Of a stretch of 62,482 nt of DNA, positions 8,284 to 15,452 are shown piece by piece. The notes beneath the pieces were generated by a model, which saw nothing but the letters and a program-made list of their open reading frames with translations, searched no databases and was not told where the DNA came from. The DNA lies in contig CAZCCC010000002.1 in NCBI GenBank assembly GCA_964497245.1, positions 1-62,482 on the forward strand, in the 5' to 3' direction. This DNA comes from CAZCCC01 sp964497245 (GTDB lineage Bacteria; Patescibacteriota; Patescibacteriia; Buchananbacterales; UBA6539). Positions within the stretch are counted from its first letter, which is position 1. Every line of letters begins with the position of its first letter. The translations under genes and the position numbers were made by a program.

Positions 8284-10260
8284 CTATCTGTTCTTACTGG
8301 TTCTTTTTCTATATGGTATGGAATCCTTTTTAAGATTTTTTTTAAGTTCCTCAATTTTATTTCGCAATTCAATTGCTTTTTCAAAATTCAACTGCTCAGC
8401 AAAAACTCTCATCTGTCCCTCTAAGTCAATTACCAACTTATCAAAATCAAACTCTTTGCCCTTTTCTCCCGGCTCAATTACTACATCATCTTGAATAATT
8501 GCTTTAATAATACTTTTCGGAGTAACGCCGTGCTTTTTATTATAAGCGGTCTGAATTTTCCGCCGGCGGTTGGTTTCAAAAATCGCTTCTTTAATTGACT
8601 TAGTCATTCTGTCAGCATACATTATTACTTTTGAATCAACATTACGAGCCGCCCGACCGGCTGTTTGAATCAAACTTTTGGTATTGCGCAAAAAGCCTTC
8701 TTTGTCTGCATCCAAAATCGCCACTAAAGCAACTTCTGGTAAATCCAAACCTTCGCGAAGTAAATTAATTCCAACTAAAACATCAAATTTTCCAATTCTT
8801 AAATCCTTAATTATCTTTGTCCGCTCAAGAGTATCTATTTCGGAATGCAGGTAAACGGCTTTAATTTGATTGTCAATTAAATAAGTTGAAAGTTCCTCAG
8901 ACATCCGTTTAGTTAAAGTTGTAACCAAAACCCTGTAGCCTTTACTGATAACATTTTTTGCTTCTTTTATCAAATCCGGCACTTGCCCTTGAACCGGTCT
9001 AATTTCAGTCGGCGGATCAATTAGTCCGGTCGGCCTAATAATTTGCTCAACAATCTGACCACTTTGGATTAATTCATATTCGCCTGGAGTTGCTGATGTA
9101 TAAATAACATGCTTCAAATATTTTTCAAATTCCTGAAACTTAAGTGGACGATTGTCATAGGCGCTGGGCAGACGAAAACCGTAGTCAATTAAATTTTTTT
9201 TCCGGGCGAAATCGCCATGATACATTCCGCCAATTTGTGGTATTGACTGATGACTTTCATCAACTACCAAAAGCCAATCTTTGGCCGCATATTCAAAAAA
9301 ATCAATCAGGGTAAAAGGCGGCTGGCCCGATTTTCTATTATCAAAATGGCGGGAATAATTTTCCATACCCTTGCAATACCCAAGCTGCTCTAACATCTCC
9401 AAATCATATTCAGTTCTTTGCTTTAATCTATATGCTTCAATCGGATCAAGAATGGGCAAATGATCCTTTAGCTCCTGCTTGATGGAATCTAGCGCCGGTC
9501 CAAGTCTTTCTTCAGGAACGACAAACGGTTTTGCCGGATAAATAAAAACATCTCTTAAATTATTTATTTTTTTGCCCGTCATTTTGTCAATATCTGAAAT
9601 ACTTTCCACTATGTCGTCAAACAACTGAATTCTAACTATATTACTGTTGGCCGAGCCTTGAATTATGTCAATACTATCTCCCCTTACCCGAAAACGTCCG
9701 AATCTAATCTCTGCATCATTTCTTTCATATTGAATTTTTATCAGTGCCGCCAATAAATCCTTCTTATCCAGCTTTTGTCCAACAGTCAAATGAAAACTTT
9801 CCCCTTCAAAATCAGCCGGCTGACCAAAAGCATAGATGCAGGAAACCGAAGCCACAACTATTACATCATTTCTTGCCAGCAACGAAGCTGCCGCTTCAAG
9901 TCGCAGCCGCTCAATTGTCTCATTGATTGTTGCATCTTTCTCAATATAAGTATCAGTAACCGGCAAATAACTTTCCGGCTGATAGTAATCATAATAAGAA
10001 ACAAAGTAGCATACCCTATTTTTTGGAAAAAATGCCTGGAATTCTTGATAAAGTTGGGCGGCCAGAGTTTTATTGTGAGACAAAATCAATGTTGGCTTTT
10101 GCACCTGCGAAATAACATTAGCAATGGTAAAAGTTTTGCCGGATCCGGTTACACCTAAAAGCGTCTGCTGCTGATATTTTTTGTATCCATACACCAACTG
10201 CTTTATTGCTTTGGGCTGATCTCCCTTAGGTTTTAATTTTTTATCTAGTTCAAATTTCAT
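8284..10260 (-). CDS. uvrB: Excinuclease ABC subunit B
   Basis: Helicase-like subunit that verifies damage and recruits UvrC. The 658-aa protein has the UvrB N-terminus (KPKGDQPKAIKQL), Walker A GVTGSGKTFT near residue 40 and the beta-hairpin region YYDYYQPESYLP. It also has the DEAD-like box VVDESH, the helicase C motifs (TLTKRMSE, LLREGLDLPEV, QTAGRAARN) and the C-terminal UVR motif (LEGQMRVFAEQLNFEKAIEL) that contacts UvrC. It is complete. All three uvr genes are in a row on one strand, which is unusual because uvrC is often separate. Confidence 0.97.
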   Translation of the reverse strand: MKFELDKKLKPKGDQPKAIKQLVYGYKKYQQQTLLGVTGSGKTFTIANVISQVQKPTLILSHNKTLAAQLYQEFQAFFPKNRVCYFVSYYDYYQPESYLPVTDTYIEKDATINETIERLRLEAAASLLARNDVIVVASVSCIYAFGQPADFEGESFHLTVGQKLDKKDLLAALIKIQYERNDAEIRFGRFRVRGDSIDIIQGSANSNIVRIQLFDDIVESISDIDKMTGKKINNLRDVFIYPAKPFVVPEERLGPALDSIKQELKDHLPILDPIEAYRLKQRTEYDLEMLEQLGYCKGMENYSRHFDNRKSGQPPFTLIDFFEYAAKDWLLVVDESHQSIPQIGGMYHGDFARKKNLIDYGFRLPSAYDNRPLKFQEFEKYLKHVIYTSATPGEYELIQSGQIVEQIIRPTGLIDPPTEIRPVQGQVPDLIKEAKNVISKGYRVLVTTLTKRMSEELSTYLIDNQIKAVYLHSEIDTLERTKIIKDLRIGKFDVLVGINLLREGLDLPEVALVAILDADKEGFLRNTKSLIQTAGRAARNVDSKVIMYADRMTKSIKEAIFETNRRRKIQTAYNKKHGVTPKSIIKAIIQDDVVIEPGEKGKEFDFDKLVIDLEGQMRVFAEQLNFEKAIELRNKIEELKKNLKKDSIPYRKRTSKNR

Positions 10261-10394
10261 GCTTTAACTTAAATTCAAAAATATTTTACTTAGTCATTTC
10301 AACCAAGCCACAACGCAATCACAACGATTGATATTTTAAATTTTTCTTTACTAAGACAAACACTCTTATTTATAAAATTTCACAACAACAAATT

Positions 10395-10415
10395 AAGGGG
10401 TAAAACCCCTTTTTT
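10395..10415. terminator. Hairpin with T-run in trxB-uvrB interval
   Basis: Perfect 7-bp stem AAGGGGT/ACCCCTT with an AAA loop. Six Ts follow on the plus strand, but only AATTTG follows on the minus strand, the direction of the flanking genes. Its use as a terminator for the upstream thioredoxin-reductase-like gene is plausible but not clear. Confidence 0.4.
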
Positions 10416-10449
10416 GGTTAAAATTTAGCTTAATTCAGTTGTTTTAGTA

Positions 10450-11433
10450 TTATAAACAATCTTTTCTTTTTTGACAAGGACTTTGTTTTTTTCTCCCTAG
10501 AATATAGGCATAAGCGGCTAAAGCCGCTTTAATACCGTCTCCGGCAGAAATATTGTTTTGTTTATACGGATTATCAGTTATATCACCAGCGGCAAAAATT
10601 CCCAAACAACTAGTGCTACTATGCTTGGCATCGGTAACTACCTGCCCATATTTATCCAACTTTACCAAATCTTTAGCTATTTCCGAATTAGGCACGCTAC
10701 CAATTTCCACAAATACTCCGCTGACTGGCAGATTATTTATTTTACCAGAAATTATATTTTTATATTTCAATTCACTTACCGTCTTTTTGCCTAAAATCTC
10801 TACTGTTTCGGCGTTAAAAATCAATTGCACTTTTTTATTCTTATTTATCTTTTCTTGACTTACTAAATCAGCTTTTAATTTATTGCTTCTTTGTAGCAAA
10901 TAAATCTTTTTTGCATATTGCAAAAGGTCAATTACCGCTTCAACACCAGCATTGCCACCTCCTATAACAGCTACATCTTTGCCTTTAAAAAGCGGGGCGT
11001 CACAAGTTGAACAATAAACAACTCCTCTGCCCTGGAGCCTATCTTCGCCATCAACTCCCAATCGACGATACCTGGCTCCAGAAGCCAAAATTACCGCCTT
11101 GCCTTTGTATAAATTATTCTGGTTGGTTTCAACCAAAAAATCGCAAATCCTATTTTTCTCTTTACAATTTATTTTTTTTATTTTAACCGCTTTCTCGGGA
11201 ATTCTTATATCAACCGAGTCGGAAAAAAACCGAACATGATCTTCAAGCTTTTTGGCAAGATCAAAACCGGAAATATGTTTTTCTCCAATCCAGTTCTGTA
11301 TATCATCAGAAACTACCGACTGACCGCCAAATGAATCAGCAATAAGAAGGGTTTTTAACTTTTTCCTTGCAGCATACACCGCAGCTGCACTTCCAGCCGG
11401 ACCAGCGCCGATTATTATAACGTCATAAAGCAT
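10450..11433 (-). CDS. trxB: Thioredoxin reductase-like FAD/NAD(P)H disulfide reductase
   Basis: Flavoenzyme predicted to reduce thioredoxin or a similar partner with NAD(P)H. The start chosen is ATG 11431-11433 (MLYDVIIIGAGPAGSAAA), giving 327 aa; upstream in-frame codons lie inside the neighbouring PfpI gene. It has the FAD dinucleotide fold GAGPAGSAA at residues 9-17, the redox pair CSTC at 141-144, the NAD(P)H fold VIGGGNAGVEA and the C-terminal FAD motif GIFAAGDITD. The C-terminal tail is basic with two Cys. It sits 10 nt after the DJ-1/PfpI gene, so the pair may act in redox stress. Confidence 0.88.
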   Translation of the reverse strand: MLYDVIIIGAGPAGSAAAVYAARKKLKTLLIADSFGGQSVVSDDIQNWIGEKHISGFDLAKKLEDHVRFFSDSVDIRIPEKAVKIKKINCKEKNRICDFLVETNQNNLYKGKAVILASGARYRRLGVDGEDRLQGRGVVYCSTCDAPLFKGKDVAVIGGGNAGVEAVIDLLQYAKKIYLLQRSNKLKADLVSQEKINKNKKVQLIFNAETVEILGKKTVSELKYKNIISGKINNLPVSGVFVEIGSVPNSEIAKDLVKLDKYGQVVTDAKHSSTSCLGIFAAGDITDNPYKQNNISAGDGIKAALAAYAYILGRKKQSPCQKRKDCL

Positions 11434-11443
11434 AAAATTAAAA

Positions 11444-11956
11444 TTATTCTTCCAACAAATACGCCAATTTCTCACCAAATTCCTTTGCCGCGCTTGGATC
11501 TTTTGCCGTAACTATCCTGCCATCGGTTTCAACCTGCATACCGGTATATTCCGCCCCGCGCGATTTTAAATTTTCTTCCTCTGCAGGAAAAGCCGTTACT
11601 CTTTTCCCAATTAAAACTCCGGCGTTTGCTAAAATCATAGGAGCAATACAAATTCCACCGATTATCTTGTCGGCTTTTCTAAAAACCTTTACAATTTCAA
11701 GGGCTTGTTGATCATTAAAAAATTGCCTGGCTCCGGCGCCACCAATAAAAATAACTGCATCAAAGTCTTCTTTTTTGATTTCCGCCAATGACAAATCCGG
11801 ATTAATTTCAGTTCCAATCTTCCCAAAAGCTTTAGCCCTGGTTTTAGAGGCTATTTTTATTATGAAATTCCGATTTTCTAAAATCTTTTTTGGCTCCAAT
11901 AGTTCCTCGTCCCTGAAATTATTTTGGGCAATTATAAAAACTATTTTTTTAGCCAT
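11444..11956 (-). CDS. DJ-1/PfpI family protein
   Basis: 170-aa class I glutamine amidotransferase-like protein. Family members act as glyoxalases/deglycases, chaperones or peptidases. The nucleophile-elbow motif IGGICIAPMILA puts the probable catalytic Cys at 103, and the conserved acidic residue is in FRDEELLEP (about residue 18). The position after the Cys is Ile-Ala rather than the His of protease-type PfpI members, so a stress-response or deglycase role is likelier than proteolysis. It is translationally close to the trxB-like gene downstream (10 nt). Confidence 0.82.
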   Translation of the reverse strand: MAKKIVFIIAQNNFRDEELLEPKKILENRNFIIKIASKTRAKAFGKIGTEINPDLSLAEIKKEDFDAVIFIGGAGARQFFNDQQALEIVKVFRKADKIIGGICIAPMILANAGVLIGKRVTAFPAEEENLKSRGAEYTGMQVETDGRIVTAKDPSAAKEFGEKLAYLLEE

Positions 11957-12076
11957 AATTTTATTAATTACTAATTTTTAAAAAAAATAAATTAAACTAG
12001 CTATTAAAAATTGACTTATCCTATATTAGCTATATTACTAAATAAACAATATTATTATAACATCAAAATAAAATAT

Positions 12077-12108
12077 AAAGAAGCCCTTAATTATTAAAGG
12101 GCTTCTTT
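12077..12108 (-). terminator. Strong terminator at end of pilus operon
   Basis: A 12-bp perfect stem (AAAGAAGCCCTT/AAGGGCTTCTTT, 8-nt loop) lies 19 nt downstream of the pilin stop. It is followed on the minus strand by an A/T-rich tail with T tracts. It closes the operon that begins with pilB. Confidence 0.85.
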
Positions 12109-12126
12109 AATATATTGATAAAAATT

Positions 12127-12591
12127 CTATCTTTGAACACTAATATCGCTTGCTCGTTCCGGATTACAGGCTCCTATGGTTATTCTGCCGGCGGCATTTC
12201 TTTCAATATAATAACCCGATTCACCAGTAAAATTAGGATCCTTTGGTATTTCAGCAATATAATTGGGAACCAAAGCGCTTAAATTGGCGACAGTTGCAGT
12301 TGTCTTTGCAGGGCAAGAATCAGTAGGAACAGTTGTTCCCGTTGTTCCGGTGTTTGAAATCATATAGGCGGTTGTTAAGGCAAGATCTGTCGGTTCTACT
12401 CCGGCATTATCAACCGTATACTTTAGATAAGCGTTTAAAATTGAATTGACCGAACTCCAGCGCTGTGCATCTCTGGCCTCCTGAATGCGACGGGCCGGAT
12501 CAACTGCCACATAAATTATTGCTGCCAAGATTGCAATAATTGCAATAACGATTAAAAGTTCTATTAAGGTAAATCCTTTTTGTTTTTTCAT
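12127..12591 (-). CDS. Type IV prepilin (PilA/PulG-like major pilin)
   Basis: 154-aa structural pilin candidate. The class III leader MKKQKG is followed by the cleaved/methylated FTLIELLIVIAIIAILAAI helix with Glu at mature position +5. Next is a CPR-typical VDPARRIQEARDAQRWSSVN segment and a Ser/Thr-rich globular part with two Cys (DSCPAKT, IGACNPE) that could form the D-loop disulfide. A prepilin peptidase is not in the window. Last in the operon and just upstream of a strong terminator, it probably has its own strong expression, but no promoter was identified. Confidence 0.9.
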   Translation of the reverse strand: MKKQKGFTLIELLIVIAIIAILAAIIYVAVDPARRIQEARDAQRWSSVNSILNAYLKYTVDNAGVEPTDLALTTAYMISNTGTTGTTVPTDSCPAKTTATVANLSALVPNYIAEIPKDPNFTGESGYYIERNAAGRITIGACNPERASDISVQR

Positions 12592-12629
12592 AATTTTTCT
12601 AATCCTAATTAATTTTAATTATATATAAA

Positions 12630-14444
12630 CTAATAATTTTTTTCAACCGGTGAAGCATATTCCGAAAAAATCCATCCTTGATTACCTTGGTCATATTCAA
12701 TTTTGTACCAACCGTTTACTTCAGCTAAAACTTGAAATTTTTGACCGGAAGACACCTGTCCAATCTTTTCATTATCAGTGCCGGGTTGGCTTCTTACGTT
12801 TAAATAGCCTGAACTGATATCATTTATCATTACATAATCAAACTCGGCCGATACTCCTCTGACTTCAGGAGACAATTCATCAATTTGTCCGATTTCCAGT
12901 TCAACCAACTCGGCATAAGTGCTTATAACCCAGCCATCACTCTCTTCATCCATACTAATCCGATACCAATCATCTTTTTCTTCAATAAATTTAAAATTCT
13001 GTCCATCAACGGCGCTACCAATCAGCTCATAGTTTGTAGATGGTCCATTTCTAATGTTTAAAGACCCTGCCGGAGTCTGCTTAATCAATACCCTAATTTC
13101 GGTTGTTAATTCAACGCTTCCTTCCTCCTCTGATTCTTTATCAATTAAGCGCCGGCGTAATTCGTCAATTACTCCTAAATCAAAATCCGTGGTTATTTTA
13201 CTTTCATATTTATCTGCCGGAAAAATTTTGCTGTAAAAATCAACTCCAATATTCCTTAAATAAAAAACTCCACCAAAAACAAATAGCAATATTACTAAAA
13301 TTAACAAACGAATATAAAAAGGAATCCATGCTTTAAAATTTGATTTTTCAGGTATAACTTGCAATTTTCTTGTCAAAAACGGCAAAAGATTAATATCACT
13401 TGCCTTTGGATTTCTTAAAATTCCCCTCAAAGCTAGTCCGGAAACATTAGAAAACATTACTCCATATTTTTTTAATTTTTCCTGATTATCGGCTGAAATT
13501 TTAAAAAAAGGATCACCAATACTTGATTTTATTTTAAGACTCTCAAAAAAATATTTATCAATTTTAGGAATCATTGCTGAACCGCCGGCCAAAATTACCT
13601 CATCAACCTGAATTTGATTTTCCAGTTGGTAATACTCAATAAATTTTTTTGCTTCGGAAATTATTTTATTTAATTCACTTTTTAAGGACTTCAAGGCTTT
13701 TGGCTTTTGTTTTTTCTCGTCTAGTCCGTCTTTAACTTTTTTTTCTTCCGCTGATTTTTCTGAAATACCTAAACTTTTTGCTATTGCCTTGGTAAACCGA
13801 TTTCCAGCTGATCTTACAATTAAACTCTGTCTAATTCCATTGCTATCAAAAATTGCCAAATTGGAAGTTCTGGCTCCAATATCAATAATCATTTTGCCCG
13901 GCGATTTTTTATCGGTTTTTAAAAGAGCTCTGGCCAGGCTTATTGATTCAAGATCAAAAGCAACCGGCTTCAACCCGACATTTTTTAAAACCTCAACATA
14001 AGAATCAACTATTTTCGCCGGCACAGCAACATAAAAAACTTCTTGGGAAGAACCATGTTTCTTAATTACTTTAAAATCAAAATAAACCTCTGACGAATCA
14101 AAAGGAATGGCTTCTTCGGCTTTATATGGAATTGTTTTTTTTATTTCATCGTGTCTTAAACCAGCCGGCAACTTAAAAACGGACATAAAAACTTGAGACT
14201 CGGGCAAAGACATTACACAATAAGGAGTTTTAATTGGTTTTGGCTGAGCGGAAGATAAAAGCTTAATAATGCTTTCTTCAAGCTTTTTTGGTTTCTTGAT
14301 CGTTCCATTATTTACAATATCGCCCTTAAGTAATGACCTGGCATAAGAGCTTGCTTTTATTTTACCAAAAAAAGGTTTTTTAAAAATTAAGGCTTCAATT
14401 GAATGGTCTGAAATATCCAAGCCAAATATTTTTCTTTTAATCAT
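12630..14444 (-). CDS. pilM: PilM fused to a PilN-like anchor and two SH3b domains
   Basis: Cytoplasmic actin-like inner-membrane platform protein of the type IV pilus, here in an unusual fusion of 604 aa. Residues 1-345 are PilM: FGLDISDHSIEAL, VMSLPESQVF, IIDIGARTSNLAIFD and the ATP-site motif VILAGGSAMIP. Residues 350-355 read DINLLP, the short PilN peptide that normally docks on PilM, followed by a membrane helix at about 373-396. Two SH3b-like domains then lie outside (about 451-513 with SLNIRNGPSTNYELIG, and 537-597 with YLNVRSQPGTDNEKIG). Separate pilN and pilO genes are absent nearby, so the fusion probably replaces the PilM-PilN contact and may link the pilus platform to the cell wall. 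Confidence 0.85.
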   Translation of the reverse strand: MIKRKIFGLDISDHSIEALIFKKPFFGKIKASSYARSLLKGDIVNNGTIKKPKKLEESIIKLLSSAQPKPIKTPYCVMSLPESQVFMSVFKLPAGLRHDEIKKTIPYKAEEAIPFDSSEVYFDFKVIKKHGSSQEVFYVAVPAKIVDSYVEVLKNVGLKPVAFDLESISLARALLKTDKKSPGKMIIDIGARTSNLAIFDSNGIRQSLIVRSAGNRFTKAIAKSLGISEKSAEEKKVKDGLDEKKQKPKALKSLKSELNKIISEAKKFIEYYQLENQIQVDEVILAGGSAMIPKIDKYFFESLKIKSSIGDPFFKISADNQEKLKKYGVMFSNVSGLALRGILRNPKASDINLLPFLTRKLQVIPEKSNFKAWIPFYIRLLILVILLFVFGGVFYLRNIGVDFYSKIFPADKYESKITTDFDLGVIDELRRRLIDKESEEEGSVELTTEIRVLIKQTPAGSLNIRNGPSTNYELIGSAVDGQNFKFIEEKDDWYRISMDEESDGWVISTYAELVELEIGQIDELSPEVRGVSAEFDYVMINDISSGYLNVRSQPGTDNEKIGQVSSGQKFQVLAEVNGWYKIEYDQGNQGWIFSEYASPVEKNY

Positions 14445-14506
14445 TTTTTTATTTTTATTTCCAAAAACAAAAGTTTAACAAAGTATTAATAATTTCTTAT
14501 TTAGAA

Positions 14507-14884
14507 TTAATTATTTTTCCAATACACAACATAAAAATTATTATTAACCTTGACCCTAACTTTTTGTTCATAGCCACTAACAACACCTGTTGATTGCAAA
14601 ATCGCACTATTAGCATCTGCTTCTATATTTATTATACAAGAATTTACACCAATGGACAAGGAAGTGGAATAATTAGCCCAATTTGACCTAAGTTTTTCCA
14701 AACCTTCTTCAATACAGGCTTCGGCCAAATTTCTGGCTTTTGCCGCCTGACTAGAATCAAAACTCATCTGAATCTCTTCAATTCCCCGCAGACTAACAGC
14801 AATACCGATAGTTAAAGCTGCAGTCGCCACTATCAACAACGATACCAAAGCGATAAATCCTTTTTGTTCTTTTATTTTTAGCAT
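14507..14884 (-). CDS. PilX-like minor pilin
   Basis: 125-aa prepilin-like protein from ATG 14882-14884 (MLKIKEQKGFIALVSLLIVA). This start is preceded by GGGGAAGAAG and lies 4 nt after the previous gene's stop. An upstream ATG (14941) would overlap that gene's end. Type III leader with cleavage before FIALVSLL, and a hydrophobic helix with no Glu at +5, as in PilX/GspK-type initiators. The family-like segment AKARNLAEACIEEGLEKLR follows. Two Cys residues (ACIEE, NSCIINI) may pair. It is probably a minor pilin that primes pilus assembly. Confidence 0.78.
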   Translation of the reverse strand: MLKIKEQKGFIALVSLLIVATAALTIGIAVSLRGIEEIQMSFDSSQAAKARNLAEACIEEGLEKLRSNWANYSTSLSIGVNSCIINIEADANSAILQSTGVVSGYEQKVRVKVNNNFYVVYWKNN

Positions 14885-14888
14885 AAAA

Positions 14889-15452
14889 TCATCTTCTTCC
14901 CCGCAGTTCAACTGTAAATTCAACTCTTGAGGAAGAATCATAATCCGGAATATTTCCCGGATTTTTATAATTAATTTCTAAATAAACGCCAACATTTTTC
15001 GTTCTATTAAATTTTGAATAGTTAATAAAACCTCCCGTAATTTCAACATTTTCACTATTGATAATTGCTGGCTCAAGACTGCCTATTTGTCTGATTAAAT
15101 TCTTGCTATTTTCATCAAAACTATAAGCAATGTTTTCACTTTCAGCTAAAACTAGAATTAAATTTTCTTCACTTAAACTGGCGATATCCGAAGCAGTTCT
15201 TATGTCTTCAACCATAATGCCAGAAATATACCTAAGTTGATAATTAACTTCCTGATCGGAATAGCTGGATGCTTGACCTTTTAAAATATCCAAAATTAAA
15301 TATGAAATTCCGGTCAAAATAATTCCAACAATAGATAAATAAACAATTAACTCTATTAAAGTAAAGCCTTTACTCCCCTTAAATTCTAAAGCTTCCGCAT
15401 CGGTAGCAAAGGTTTTTTTAAAATTTACAATTTTTTGTTTAAAATTATTCAT
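14889..15452 (-). CDS. PilW/GspJ-like prepilin
   Basis: 187-aa minor pilin candidate. The start chosen is ATG 15450-15452 (MNNFKQKIVNFKK), because it overlaps the stop of the giant pseudopilin as TAATG and avoids a long overlap. The leader is longer than usual (about 30 residues) and ends in GSKGFTLIELIVYLSIVGII, a clear class III cleavage site with Glu+5. The C-terminal part is beta-rich with Asn/Ser. It belongs to the pilus operon, with translational coupling on both sides (4-nt gap downstream). Confidence 0.82.
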   Translation of the reverse strand: MNNFKQKIVNFKKTFATDAEALEFKGSKGFTLIELIVYLSIVGIILTGISYLILDILKGQASSYSDQEVNYQLRYISGIMVEDIRTASDIASLSEENLILVLAESENIAYSFDENSKNLIRQIGSLEPAIINSENVEITGGFINYSKFNRTKNVGVYLEINYKNPGNIPDYDSSSRVEFTVELRGRR

